A stretch of DNA of 64,000 bases from Breoghania sp. (GCF_030066895.1 NZ_JASJAV010000010.1:110445-174444); one strand, 5' to 3'. Positions 1-9,452 are shown, numbered from the stretch's first letter. The notes: generated from the letters alone by a model not told the origin. Numbers and translations: made by a program.

Positions 1-1273
1 CGGACCGACGGCGTCTACCTGCTTCCCGCCTCCACCCAGTTCGAAACCCACGGCTCGGTGACGGCGCCGAACCGCTCGCTGCAATGGCGACGAGCCGCTG
101 ATCGAGGACGTGACCCGCGAATTCAACCGCGGCATGTGGACCATCGGCTATACCGGCCAGTCGCCGGAGCGGCTGAAGCTGCACATGGAAAACCAGTACA
201 CCTTCGACCGCACGACGTTGCGGGCCAACGGCGGACCGTGCGATGGCGATTTCTACGGTCTGCCGTGGCCGTCCTGGGGTACGGCGGAGATGGGTCATCC
301 CGGCACGGCCAATCTCTACGATACCTCCATGCCAGTAACCGAAGGCGGCCTGTGCTTCCGCGCCCGTTTCGGCGTGGAGCGCAGCGGCGACAATCTGCTG
401 GCCGAGGATTCCTGGCCGGTCGGCTCGGAGATCGAGGACGGCTATCCCGAATTCACCATGTCCATGCTGACCAAGCTCGGCTGGGATACGGATCTGACGC
501 CTTATGAGCGCGGCATCATCGAATGGGTTGCCAGTCTGCGGGACGTCCGTCCGGATGACGGCGCCACGTCCCAGGCGCTCGAGCGTGCTGCCGACTACAA
601 CGATCGTGTCGGCGGAGTGAACTGGAAGACGGATCTGTCCGGCGGTATTCAGCGCGTTGCGATCAAGCACGGCTGCGCGCCCTTCGGCAACGCCAAGGCG
701 CGTGCGGTGGTGTGGACCTTCCCCGATCCGGTGCCGCTCCACCGCGAGCCACTCTACACCGTGCGCCGCGACCTTCTCGACAAGTACGCGACCTACGACG
801 ACAAGACCTTCTGGCGCGTGCCGACGCTCTACAAGTCCATTCAGGAGAAGGACTATTCCAAGAACTTCCCGATCATCCTGACTTCGGGCCGTCTGGTGGA
901 ATACGAGGGCGGTGGCGACGAGACCCGCTCTAACCCCTGGCTGGCGGAACTGCAGCAGAACATGTTCTGCGAGATCAATCCGCATGACGCCCACAATCTC
1001 GGCATCCGCGACGGCGAGATGATCTGGGTGCACGGGCCGGAGGGCGGCAAGGTCATGGCCATGCTGACGGAACGCGTCGGCCGAGGCGTCGCCTTCATGC
1101 CGTTCCACTTCGGCGGCTGGTACTAGGGCAAGGACCTCAGATCCAAATATCCGACCGGCGCCGATCCGTATGTCCTGGGCGAGTCCACCAACACAGCCCA
1201 GACCTACGGCTACGACTCCGTCACCCAGATGCAGGAAACCAAGGCCACGCTCTGCCGTATCGAGCGCGCCTGA
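1..1273 (+). pseudogene. fdoG: Formate dehydrogenase alpha (molybdopterin) subunit, 3' part, broken
   Basis: This is the C-terminal third of the catalytic subunit of a membrane-bound formate dehydrogenase, which oxidises formate at a molybdenum/tungsten bis-MGD centre. The gene runs in from the left edge. It opens in frame 1 (TDGVYLLPASTQFETHGS, then NRSLQWR) and switches to frame 2 near 88-100, resuming at EDVTREFNRG. From memory of the family about 30-40 residues are missing there, so a deletion with a frameshift is inferred. The C-terminal MGD-binding segment is recognisable (LTSGRLVEYEGGG, RSNPWLAELQQ, FMPFHFGGWY). An in-frame TAG at 1124-1126 stands where relatives have Gln, and the frame then continues through TTYGYDSVTQMQET-like sequence to TGA at 1271. 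The beta subunit follows 14 bases later. The protein is almost certainly non-functional if the sequence is correct. Confidence 0.9.
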
Positions 1274-1287
1274 GGAGGAGCGAACCC

Positions 1288-1887
1288 ATGGCACGGATGA
1301 AATTCCTGTATGACGCCGAACGCTGCATCGAGTGCAATACCTGCGTCACCGCCTGCAAGAACGAGAACGAGGTCCCCTGGGGCATTAACCGCCGCCGCGT
1401 GGTGACGATTCAGGACGGTCAGCCGGGCGAGCGGTCGATCTCTGTCGCCTGCATGCACTGTTCGGATGCGTCCTGCATGGCGGTCTATCCGGTCGTCTGC
1501 TTTTATCACACCGAGGAAGGCGTGGTGCTGCACTCCAAGGATCTGTGCATCGGCTGCGGCTACTGCTTCTACGCCTGTCTCTTCGGCATGCCGCAATATC
1601 CCAGAGCCGGAAACTTCGGTTCGCGCGGCAAGATGGACAAGTGCACCTTCTGCGGTGGCGGGCTGGAAGAAGACAATTCGGCCGCCGAATTCCAGAAATA
1701 CGGCTGCAACTGGTTGGCGGATGGAAAGCTGCCGCTGTGCGCGCAGATGTGTTCCACGAGGGCGCTTTTGGCCGGCGACGGCGACGTGGTGTCGGCAATA
1801 TACCGCGAGCGCGTGGTCACCCGCGGCTTCGGATCGGGCGCCTAGGGCTGGGGCACCGCCTACGAGAAGAAGGCGGGGCCGCTCTGA
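1288..1887 (+). pseudogene. fdoH: Formate dehydrogenase beta (iron-sulfur) subunit, interrupted
   Basis: This is the electron-transfer subunit with four ferredoxin-type clusters, linking the alpha subunit to the membrane cytochrome. ATG 1288 follows a strong GGAGG. The Cys groups are CIECNTCVTAC, CMHCSDASC, CIGCGYCFYAC, CTFC and CAQMC. In the second group the expected CPVDC reads YPVVC (about residue 67), so a cluster ligand is replaced by Tyr. Other departures from the remembered family consensus are Leu in ACLFG (usually Pro), and Cys and Trp in YGCNWLADG (usually Arg). An in-frame TAG at 1843-1845 precedes a normal-looking end (GWGTAYEKKAGPL, TGA at 1885). The product would be about 185 residues instead of about 199. 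Loss of a ligand plus a stop suggests relaxed selection. Confidence 0.88.
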
Positions 1888-1928
1888 GACGGAGCCGAGT
1901 GAAGCCACGACAATCGAGAGGTGAGACG

Positions 1929-2126
1929 GTGCCGCCTGCTTTGACGACTGTCTTGAAGATAGCGGCGCTCGCGGCGATGGCTGCCGGGCTCGCCTCCTGT
2001 CGCGACCATGAACAGGGCCGTCCGCTCCACTACGAGCAGGGCACCTACGGCGGCAAGGCGGACACGCCGCTTACCGAGGAACAGCAGCGCGCGCTGAGAT
2101 TGCGCGGACGCATGCAGGGTATGTGA
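1929..2126 (+). CDS. Small lipoprotein in the formate dehydrogenase operon
   Basis: This 65-residue protein starts at GTG 1929 and lies between the beta and gamma subunits. It has a hydrophobic leader and a lipobox (GLASC, Cys about residue 24). A short polar tail (HYEQGTYGGKADTPLTEEQQRALRLRG, shown here in part as YEQGTYGGKADTPL) resembles small lipoproteins I recall in the same place in rhizobial formate dehydrogenase operons. Its role is unknown; a periplasmic assembly or stabilising part is possible. Its stop overlaps the upstream end of the gamma-subunit region. It is one of the few unbroken genes in this operon. Confidence 0.75.
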   Translation: MPPALTTVLKIAALAAMAAGLASCRDHEQGRPLHYEQGTYGGKADTPLTEEQQRALRLRGRMQGM

Positions 2127-2176
2127 ACGCCAGTCGCCGCGCGCGGACGCGATCGTGGAGATCGGGAGGGGTACGG

Positions 2177-3421
2177 TTGATCCATCGGATTTGGAATGCA
2201 TACCGCCGCATCGGCGCGAAGTCCGGATCGGGCAGGGCTGAGGGCTCCGGCCGGGCGCTGAAGCACCTCGCCGCGCTTTGCGTCGTGGTGCTGCTGGCCG
2301 GGTTCGTCGGTGCTGTATTCGCGGTCGATCCTGTCGCCGGCCAGAGTTCCATCCGTCCTCCGGTATCGGCAACCTTGCCCAGTTATCCTGGCTCTCCGAG
2401 TTCGATCGAGACCCATCCCGACCTGCGCCGGAACCCGACGCAGGGCCATGTGCCGGGCGGGGTTCTGGGCACGTCTTCGGATGCGGATCTGTGGCGGAAG
2501 ATGCGCAGCGGCGTGTCGGGAACGGTCTCCATTCCGGACAAGAAGGCGGTGATCGTGATCCAGTCCGAGGGCGACAACTGGCGCGCCTTCAGGAACGGCC
2601 CGCTATCGACCTACGGCGCCTGAGCGATCTTCGGCACGTTGATCCTGCTGGTGGCGTTCTATGTCTTGCGCGGCCGCGTCATGATCGAGAAGGGCCCCGC
2701 TGGCGTCACGACCACCCGCTTCACCTGGATCGAACGCTCCGGCCATTGGCTGATCGCCGTTTCCTTCGTCATGCTCGGCACTACCGGCCTCAACATACTG
2801 TACGGGCGCTACGTGCTGAAACCGCTGATCGGCGCCGATGCCTTCGCCGCGATGACTTATTACGGCAAGTACCTGGACCATTTCCTGTTCTTCGCCTTCA
2901 TGGCGGGGCTCGTCATGATCTTCGTGATGTGGGTCTCCCACAACATTCCGAGCCGCATCGACATCGCCTGGATCATGAAGGCGGGCGCGCTGTTTTCGAA
3001 GAACGTTCATTCGGACTCGCGCAAGTTCAACGCGGGCCAGAAGATCGTTTTCTGGGCCGTGATTGCGGGCGGGATCTCGGTCTCGGTGTCCGGCTGGTCG
3101 CTGCTGTTTCTCTTCACGATCCATTTCTTTTCCGGCACCTTCGAGATCGTGAACGCCGTTCTCGGCACGCAATTGCCGACCGATCTCGCCCCCATCCACG
3201 AACAGCAGCTCGCGCAAGGCTGGCACGCCATCATGGCACTGGGGCTGACTTGCATGGTGCTGACCCATATCTATATCGGCTCAGTCGGCATGGAGGGTGC
3301 GTTCGATGCCATGGGCTCCGGCGAGGTCGACCTGAACTGGGCCAAGGAGCATCACAATCTGTGGGTGGAAGAGGTTCAGGCGCGCGAGGTGGAAAGCGGC
3401 GCGGGCCAACCCACCGAATGA
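2177..3421 (+). pseudogene. fdoI: Formate dehydrogenase gamma subunit (cytochrome b556), interrupted
   Basis: This is the di-haem membrane cytochrome that passes electrons from formate dehydrogenase to quinone. The likely start is TTG 2177, just after GGGAGGGG; an in-frame GTG at 2123 is an alternative. A signal-like first helix is followed by a periplasmic segment rich in Pro and Ser and by GTVSIPDKKAVIVIQ. Several transmembrane helices follow from about 2640 (TRFTWIERSGHWLIAVSF, LFLFTIHFFSGTFEI). TGA at 2621-2623 interrupts STYGA-stop-AIFGTLILLV; relatives carry Trp here, so TGG to TGA is inferred. The frame is otherwise continuous. The gamma subunit is not a selenoprotein, so recoding is unlikely. 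Confidence 0.87.
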
Positions 3422-3460
3422 TGGAGCCGACCATGCCGAGGCCAGTGACGGGGAGATTGA

Positions 3461-3625
3461 ATGAAGGCGTTTCTGACGGGTGTCGCACTGTGTGCCGTCT
3501 TTGCCGTCGGGGTTTGGCTGATCCTTGACGTGATGCCCGATTTCTCGTCTGCCGCCATCTACCGCACCGATCCGGAAAGCGTCCGTCTCGACCCGGGTAT
3601 GGGCCAGCGCCACGGCGACCATTAG
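3461..3625 (+). CDS. Small single-pass membrane protein after the formate dehydrogenase operon
   Basis: This 54-residue ORF begins 39 bases after the gamma subunit. It has one N-terminal hydrophobic segment (AFLTGVALCAVFAVGVWLIL) and a short polar tail ending in RLDPGMGQRHGDH. It could be a single-helix subunit or an uncleaved signal anchor. I do not recognise the family. The spacing and strand suggest cotranscription with the formate dehydrogenase genes. GC content and codon use match the neighbours. Confidence 0.55.
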   Translation: MKAFLTGVALCAVFAVGVWLILDVMPDFSSAAIYRTDPESVRLDPGMGQRHGDH

Positions 3626-3918
3626 CGCATCGCAATCGGTATTTTTGAATGTTTTACTATTTTTCTCGAATATCCCTCGAATTCGATTTGAAAATGTCGA
3701 ACATTCAAATGCGCGCGCGGTTTTGCTGCAACGATGCGCTTCGGGGATAAGTGCTCCGGCCTCATTTTTCGCCGCCCCGACTTATCCCCGCCTCCGATCT
3801 CCGACAGACGGTCGGCGTTGAATCGGATCCTGAGGGACTTGAATCAGAACCTGAAGTTCCTGACTCTCTTCTTCAGCCGATGGACGCAAGGGATTTTGCG
3901 CATGAGAGAATTCCCGAC
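3626..3918. promoter_or_regulatory. Intergenic region with two inverted repeats
   Basis: No gene was seen. A perfect 10-bp inverted repeat (GGGGATAAGT / ACTTATCCCC) occupies 3743-3752 and 3780-3789. A 7-bp pair (GAATGTT / AACATTC) lies at 3647-3653 and 3700-3706. They could be the operon terminator, operator sites for the following gene, or both. No T-run follows either stem. Confidence 0.4.
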
Positions 3919-4722
3919 ATGACATTTCCCAGTCCCGCTCTGCCGCCCCTCCTGACCGGCCATCCGGGAACCTCGTCGCGGCGTTCGTTCGACGAGGCAT
4001 GTCTGGGGGCGGTGTCCGGTCGGTTCGAGGCCGGCGATCTGGTCTGGAAGGTCGGTGGAGGCCGCGTCGAGGCCGCTCTGGTGCTGGAGTCGAGGGTGAA
4101 ACCGCGCCGGGCGCGCGAGATGCTGTTCGTCGCGACCGTTGCGGCGGGCGATGCGATCGGCGCGCTGATTTCGCCGGAAGTCGCGATCACCTGGGACTGG
4201 CCCGCCACCCTGCACGCCAATGACGGGGCGACCGGTCATCTCGCGCTGGAGGTTTCCCGGGAGGTCGACGAACTCGGTGCGCCGAACTGGCTGACGATCG
4301 GACTGAGCCTGGCGCTGCGCCCTGCGCCGAACGTGACGGATTCGAGCCTCGATCCCGGCCATGATCCCTGGCGCACTACGCTTTATGACGAAGGTTGCGG
4401 CGCGATCCCGTCGGATGCCGTGATCAGCGCTTGGGCGCGATATCTGCTGACCTGGATCGACACCTGGCAGCAGGACGGCTTCGCTCCTGTCCGCGCCGCC
4501 TGGGAGTTCCGTGTCCGCGCCCGCGGCGAGGAGGTGGCGGTGTTGCGCAAGGGAGAGGGCCATCGCGGCCGCCTCATCGGACTTGACGATCATGGCGGCC
4601 TCGTTCTGGAGGGAGCCGAGGGCACCGTGGTGCTGGAGCCGCAGAACCTGGAAAGAGGCGATCCGGGCCCGGTTGGAGACAATGAGCCGGGCCCGGATCG
4701 CGGTCGGACCGTCAGGCCTTGA
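3919..4722 (+). CDS. Biotin/lipoate-protein-ligase-like protein (DUF4444 type)
   Basis: This 267-residue protein resembles the BPL/LplA/LipB-like family with a C-terminal DUF4444 segment that I recall next to formate dehydrogenase genes in alphaproteobacteria. Visible blocks are PALPPLLTGH near the start, FVATVAAGDAIGALISPEVAITWDWP (in part: AIGALISPEVAITWDWP), and a C-terminal barrel-like segment (GRLIGLDDHGGLVLEG). A catalytic lysine motif typical of true ligases is not obvious, so ligase activity should not be assumed. The frame is open. The 3' end overlaps the convergent quinone-reductase gene by 11 bases. A role in formate dehydrogenase maturation is inferred from context. Confidence 0.7.
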   Translation: MTFPSPALPPLLTGHPGTSSRRSFDEACLGAVSGRFEAGDLVWKVGGGRVEAALVLESRVKPRRAREMLFVATVAAGDAIGALISPEVAITWDWPATLHANDGATGHLALEVSREVDELGAPNWLTIGLSLALRPAPNVTDSSLDPGHDPWRTTLYDEGCGAIPSDAVISAWARYLLTWIDTWQQDGFAPVRAAWEFRVRARGEEVAVLRKGEGHRGRLIGLDDHGGLVLEGAEGTVVLEPQNLERGDPGPVGDNEPGPDRGRTVRP

Positions 4723-5597
4723 GGGCCTTGGCGATCGTCTGTGCATAGGGCGTCGTGGGGGCGTCCGAGCAGGGTCGATAGGTCGTGGCTGTCATCGAAG
4801 AGGCCGCCCTTGGCCGCACCCACATCGGAATCCGCCAGCATGTCGGCCACGGGCTCCGGTAGACCGACGGAGACGAGCGCTGCGCGTTATTCGGCCTCCG
4901 GCAGGCTCTTGTAGGCGATCACCTTGCCCGACTGGCGGGCCGCTTCGGCCACGAATTCCGACAACGTGAAGGGCTCGTCCCCCGCAAGCTCGAAGATCTT
5001 GCCCGACGGGACGCTCTTGTCCGCCAGAACCCGGGCTGCGGCCTCGGCATAGTCGGCACGCGGCACGGTGGTGAACTTGCCGTCTCCCGCCGCGCTCGCA
5101 TAGACGCCGCTCTTGAGCGCGCCGGGCAGGGCGGCGGTGAGGTTTTTCGTGTACCAGCCGTTGCGCAGCAGCGCGTAGGCGAGACCGGAGGAGGCCAGCG
5201 CCTTTTCCGTCGTGTTGTGTTCGCCCGACAGGATTTTCAGAAGCCTCTTGTCGGTATTCAGCAAGCTCGTATAGGCGATGAAGCCGACCCCGGCCTTCTT
5301 TGCCGCCGCGATCACGTTGAGATGCTGGCTCTCGCGCTGGCCGACCTGGTTGGAGGAGGAGACGAGCAGCAGCCGATCGATCTCGGCAAAGGCGGCTTCC
5401 AGCGTCTCCGGCTTGTCGTAATCTGCGATCCGCACCTCGACGCCGAGCGCCTTCAGATCGGCCCCCTTCTCCGGGCTGCGAACGATGACCTCGACCTTGG
5501 CGGGCGACACGATCTTGATGAGAGCTTCAACGGCAAGGCGTCCGAGCTGTCCGCTGGCGCCGGTGACGAGATAGTAAGAAGTCTTGAAATGAGGTAT
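4712..5597 (-). pseudogene. NAD(P)H:quinone oxidoreductase 2-like (NmrA/SDR) gene, frameshifted
   Basis: This atypical short-chain reductase is like E. coli YtfG (QorB). The Rossmann start (YYLVTGASGQLGRLAVEAL) is readable upstream of the first usable start at 5510. The expected initiator position is ATA at 5597-5595 rather than ATG. The body contains VEVIVRSPEKGADL, LLLVSSSNQVGQR and LLRNGWYTKNL. Near 4884 the frame breaks after SLPEAE, where a two-base loss is inferred. VSVGLPEPVADMLADSD continues in another frame. An extra G in the five-G run near 4757 causes a second break before TPYAQTIAKALKA and the stop at 4714. The divergent HxlR gene is its likely redox-responsive regulator. Confidence 0.82.
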
Positions 5598-5723
5598 GGT
5601 CTAAAATACAGACCGATAGGGACGAGCGAAAGAAGGCACTTTTCAGGAACGAGGGAACAGGCATGTGCCCTCTGGGCCGGATGGCCGGGAAATGCTTGGA
5701 CCGGGGCAGAGGGAACTGCGGAT

Positions 5724-5888
5724 GTCCATCCTTCGAGACGTCCGCTGGCGCGGGCTTTTCAGGATGACGTTATCGTGTTGTTATTGCGATGAAACCAGAA
5801 ACGCACACAACGTCATCCCGAAGAGCCTTGCAATCCGACAACGTCATCCTGAGGAGCCGTCGCGAGATGGCGTCTCGAAGCATGGGCC
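5724..5888. repeat. Intergenic palindrome, family A (copy 1)
   Basis: The 403-base spacer 5598-6000 holds this imperfect palindrome. It starts with CCATCCTTCGAGACG, passes through CAGGATGACGTTATCGTG, and returns through ACGTCATCCTGAGGAG to GTCTCGAAGCATGGG. Similar copies lie at 9110-9240, 15789-15949 and 21186-21318, and in degenerate form at 46417-46725. No gene was seen in the spacer. Confidence 0.8.
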
Positions 5889-6000
5889 TCCGCACCGGGA
5901 TGACGTCGGAGGGGGACTTTTCCGGTCGGCCGGCCCGTTCAGGTCGACCTTGCCGCTCCGCCACATTGAATAGGGGCGGCCCAGAACGGAGACGGATACG

Positions 6001-6444
6001 ATGAGCGCGAAAACTCCTGAGACCGCGCCTCAGGCAAATGAGACCGCACAGCAGGCGCTGGTGGCGCAGCTTGACGTCTGGGGTGCAGCGGGTGGCGGGC
6101 TTGAGCATTGTCCCGTGCGAAATGTGCTGAACCGCATCGGCGACAAGTGGTCGATGCTGATCCTGATGCGTCTTGCCAAGGCGTCGTCCCGCTTTTCCGC
6201 CCTCCATCGGCAGGTGCCGGACATTTCCAAGCGTATGCTGACCCTGACTCTTCGAAATCTGGAGCACGACGGCCTGATCTCGCGCACCGTCTTTCCCACC
6301 ACCCCGCCAAGCGTCGAATATGCGTTGAACCCCCTCGGCCGCTCCATTCTGGGGCCGCTCGACGCGTTGATCCGCTGGGCGGGCGACAGTTTCGACGAGA
6401 TCCGCGAGAACCGGACGCGCTATGATGAGGCGGCCGAAGGCTGA
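6001..6444 (+). CDS. HxlR-family transcriptional regulator
   Basis: This 147-residue winged-helix regulator has the family core: [20 protein letters not shown] (about residues 38-57), then [20 protein letters not shown] (recognition region) and a wing ending in [11 protein letters not shown]. The Cys in HCPV matches the redox-sensitive Cys of QorR/HypR-type members. It is divergent from the broken quinone-reductase gene, the usual arrangement for a regulator and its target. The N-terminus carries about 25 extra Ala/Gln/Thr-rich residues, so the start could be later. The frame is open even though the likely target is broken. Confidence 0.88.
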   Translation: MSAKTPETAPQANETAQQALVAQLDVWGAAGGGLEHCPVRNVLNRIGDKWSMLILMRLAKASSRFSALHRQVPDISKRMLTLTLRNLEHDGLISRTVFPTTPPSVEYALNPLGRSILGPLDALIRWAGDSFDEIRENRTRYDEAAEG

Positions 6445-6590
6445 AAGCCATCCTGTGGGTTCGCGCTCGTCAATAGTCGCGATGCATCCCCGTCTTTGCT
6501 AAAGTGCGCGCCTCAGTGCGAAGGCCTGCCGTCGCCTGCATGCTCACTGCGCCGCAATCCTGTTTTGCCGCGCCTGTTCTGAGACCAGAT

Positions 6591-7086
6591 ATGCCGCATT
6601 TTCTGCGTACAATTCGCTTCGATGCCCCCGACACGCATGTTTTCGAGCGAGCGGCGGAGCCGGTCGAATGGGCGGTGTCCGGCGGATTCGCCTTTTGCGA
6701 GCTGGAGCCGGAGGAGATCACGGGCAAGCACCGACAGGCCTTCGCCAACGGGTTCCTCTCGCTTGAAAGTTTCGGTCGGGCCTCGCTGGTGAGCGTGGCG
6801 GAGATCGGCGAGAGCGAGATGCAGGGACTGGTGGAGTCCCTGGCGATGCATTTCGTGACCATGTACGGCGCCCCCGACATGGCCGCCGCCCTGCCTGTCG
6901 CGTGCGGCGAAATAGCCTTTGCCGGAGATTTGGCGCAAGGCCAGCCTGTCGGCATTCTGCTGGCGGTGGCGCGCGCACGACGAGACCGGCGGTATTCGCG
7001 AGAAATTCCGATTGGTGACGCAACCCGCCGTCAAGGACGGCGTGCATGCGCGGATCTGGGATGTGGTGGAAGAAGGCGATGCCTGA
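6591..7086 (+). pseudogene. DUF6505-like formate dehydrogenase-associated protein, frameshifted
   Basis: ATG 6591 opens MPHFLRTIRFDAPDTHVFE and runs to AVARA near 6975. The family-like continuation (HDETGGIREKFRLVTQPAV, ending VVEEGDA) is in another frame and stops at 7084-7086. A one-base gain or two-base loss near 6970-6978 is inferred, in a CG-alternating stretch (GCGCGCGCACGACGAG). The assignment to DUF6505 is from memory. The family occurs with formate dehydrogenase genes and has no known activity. The 3' end overlaps the next gene in ATGCCTGA, so the two were translationally coupled. Confidence 0.68.
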
Positions 7087-8069
7087 TTTCTGGAAATCGG
7101 CGGACGCACATCTGACAGAGCGTACCGAAAACGGGTGGCTCGCGGTCACCGACGACTATCTGCGCGCCTATTACACGCGGCCCGAGCTTCACCCCGTCGA
7201 AGGCTTCTGCGCGGGCGAACACACGCTTTTCGAAAAGCTGATGGCCGCCCCGCGCGTCGAGGTGGACGCCTCCGAGATCGAGGCCATCATCGATGAGGAC
7301 GCCGCCGACAGCTATCGTTTCATGTGGAAGGGGCCTATGCGGCGCTTTTCACGCGCGAGGCTCCGGCCCTGCCGTCCATGATCTAGGACCAGATGGTCCA
7401 CCTCATCACGCACAACATCCTGGCTGAGGCGAGTGATCCGATGCGGGTTCGCGCGGGCGAGTTGCTCTTTCGTGAACAGACCGTCTCCACCGAAAACGGC
7501 CGGTTGATGCTGGCCGACAGCGAAGTGGTGGAGATACGGGCCCATGCGCAGGGTGCGGAAGGGGGCGGCACGCTGCTCGGCGCATCGGGGCTGGCAGCAC
7601 TCGGCCTGCCGTTGCAGGATGTGTCGCTCGACATGCTGGATGACGACAACAAGGATCTTTACTGGGAGCGCTCCGACCGTTTCGACACGGCCGTCGATTT
7701 CCGCTTTACCCAGCTCGCGCTCGATGCCTTTGCCCGCGTTCTGGAGGCCTGGATCTTCCATTTCCATCGCCTTCGTGTGCGCATCCAGCCGCAGCTCTCG
7801 ATCCGCGACCGGCACTGGACCTGGCATGTCGGCCTCGATGCCCAGGCAACCCGCCTCCTCAACGCCCTCTACGAGGGCCGCCGCCGGTCCCCGGCGATCT
7901 CGACCGCATCGTGGCGCTCTTCCGCCTCGATTTCGAGGATGGTGAGGCGGTGATCGAAACCATGCGCGGCAAGCCCGTCTGGCTCGGCCTCGCAATGACG
8001 CCGGACCACCGGGCCAAGGTGAAGCCCCAGAATCTGCTGACGAACCTGCCCCTGAAGCAGAAGGCCTGA
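7079..8069 (+). pseudogene. DUF6352-like formate dehydrogenase-associated protein, multiply broken
   Basis: The reading starts at ATG 7079 (MPDFWKSADAHLTERTENGW, then DDYLRAYYTRPELHPVE) and breaks after SYRFMWK near 7330. A deletion of roughly 20 codons plus a shift is inferred, because GAYAALFTREAPALPSMI follows in another frame. An in-frame TAG at 7384-7386 precedes DQMVHLITHNIL. A further shift near 7885 separates LNALYEGR from LDRIVALFRLDFEDGEAV. The true end is KPQNLLTNLPLKQKA with a stop at 8067. The DUF6352 name is from memory. It is coupled to the DUF6505-like gene by overlapping ATGCCTGA. Confidence 0.7.
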
Positions 8070-8113
8070 AGGGCGTTCCGCGGGAGGTTCGTCTCCGCTC
8101 CCACTCCCACCGT

Positions 8114-8402
8114 CGTCATCCCCCGGCGAAGTCCGGGGGGCAACACGCTCCGCATGCGCCGCAGCCTGCTGGATTGCCCGAACTTCGCCGGGCAATGACG
8201 ATGGAGAGGGAGGCTTTTTGAGCGGGGTTTGGGGGTGAAGGCGCGCGGTGGTCGCGATTTTCAGTCCGTCCCTGACGGATATCTCTGCGAGCTCCCGCAC
8301 GCACCATCGTCATCCCCCGGCGAAGTTCGGGGGATCCAGCACGCCCCGCATGCTCTGGCCACCCGTTGGATTGCCCGGATTGCGCTGGGTAATGACGACG
8401 GA
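8114..8402. repeat. Intergenic palindromes, family C (two units)
   Basis: Two related units (about 8114-8201 and 8307-8402) share GTCATCCCCCGGCGAAGT at the left, a CGC-ATGC middle, and TTGCCCG with GGGTAATGACG or GGGCAATGACG at the right. Each can fold into a long stem. They occupy most of the 547-base spacer 8070-8616. The rest (8403-8616) shows no convincing gene. Confidence 0.78.
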
Positions 8403-8616
8403 GAGGAACTCGAGAAAACCGACGCCATCACGCCCGGTTCTGCCTTTCCCCGATAGCTCGATTACGCGCGTAGTCGGGCGGATTTTTGTGGTCTGCTTCT
8501 TGCAGTTCAATGACACCAACAACGCCAAGCGCGAGGCGATGCCTACATGTTGCGCGGGGGACGGGACGTCTGAGCCGAAAATTGCCTTCCGATAAGGCAA
8601 GCACAGGATCATCGAT

Positions 8617-8820
8617 ATGCTCGTCCTCGCGCTCTCGGTCTGCCTCGCGCAATCGCCCGAGATCTGCAAGCAGGTCAACCTGACCTATCTCGCCCAAAAC
8701 GCCACGCTCATGCAGTGCATGCGTTACGGCCAGCCTGAAATCGCCAAATGGCATCTGAGCCATCCCGATTGGCAAGTGAAGAAATGGCGCTGCGTCCCTG
8801 CCGACAAGCTGGGAAAGTAG
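8617..8820 (+). CDS. Small conserved Cys-containing protein (copy 1)
   Basis: This is a 67-residue protein. It begins MLVLALSVCLAQSPEICK and has five Cys (C9, C17, C34 and C59 among the clear ones) with a C-terminal KKWRC motif. The hydrophobic start is short and could be a signal sequence or a buried strand. A paralogue begins 53 bases downstream. I recall similar ~65-residue proteins in rhizobia, without known function. This copy is open, unlike its neighbour. Confidence 0.65.
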   Translation: MLVLALSVCLAQSPEICKQVNLTYLAQNATLMQCMRYGQPEIAKWHLSHPDWQVKKWRCVPADKLGK

Positions 8821-8873
8821 GCCTGAGCCGGCTCGTTCAACCCTGTTCGTTCAACCGTGTTGAAGAGGTGCCC

Positions 8874-9085
8874 ATGCTGATCCTTGCGCTGTCCGTCTGC
8901 CTCGCCCAGGAGCCCGCGACCTGCAAAGTCGTCCAGCTTCCCTTCTTTGCCGAGCACATCCCGGCCTCCGAATGCGCGCGCTACGGAGTACCGGAGGCAA
9001 AGCGCTGGCTGGAAAAGAACCCGCAATGGAAGAGGTCAGACGGTCGGCCTGCGTCACCTCCAATGCGCCGGAACAGGACGCCTGA
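8874..9085 (+). pseudogene. Small conserved Cys-containing protein (copy 2), frameshifted
   Basis: This is a tandem paralogue of the preceding gene: MLILALSVCLAQEPATCK matches MLVLALSVCLAQSPEICK, and ARYGVPEAKRWLEKNPQWK matches MRYGQPEIAKWHLSHPDWQVK. After QWK the expected tail VRRSACVTSNAPEQDA is in a different frame. An extra AG in AAGAGGTC near 9029-9034 explains the shift, giving a conventional end at TGA 9083-9085. Without the shift it would be about 69 residues with the same Cys near the C-terminus. Confidence 0.6.
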
Positions 9086-9109
9086 GACATTTCAGGATCC
9101 AGGTTGTGC

Positions 9110-9240
9110 GGCCCATCCTTCGTGATAGCCTGCGGCCTCCTCAGGATGACGTTGTGCATGGTGCGCGCTTCTTTGAAGCCGACAACACGATAACGTCATC
9201 CTGAGGAACGCTCGCAAGAGCGCGTCTCGAAGGATGGGCG
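9110..9240. repeat. Intergenic palindrome, family A (copy 2)
   Basis: The element starts GCCCATCCTTCGTGATAG and ends in TCTCGAAGGATGGGC, with CAGGATGACGTTGTG and ACGATAACGTCATCCTGAG inside. It lies in the 367-base spacer 9086-9452. The remainder (9241-9452) looks like ordinary leader sequence for the following transporter. Confidence 0.8.
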
Positions 9241-9452
9241 ACACGACGGAGCTGTGCCAAGACTCGCGACACCGCTTTCCTTGACGGGAACACGGATCCT
9301 CCGCGATTCCGTCGTTCCGCTCCTTTTCCTCAGATTAGTCTCCGGCGGCACCTTGCCGCCGTCTGCTCATTGCGACTTCCCTTTATCTTTCGTCCCCTAT
9401 AAAGGTTGGCGCCGGGTTGCCTCGCGGCTGGGGAGGCCGGATTGGGGCGTGC

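Noticed and set aside
2621..2623. UGA in fdoI as selenocysteine
   Set aside because: Selenocysteine occurs in the alpha subunit of some formate dehydrogenases, not in the cytochrome subunit. The position fits a Trp and no SECIS-like stem was seen just after it.
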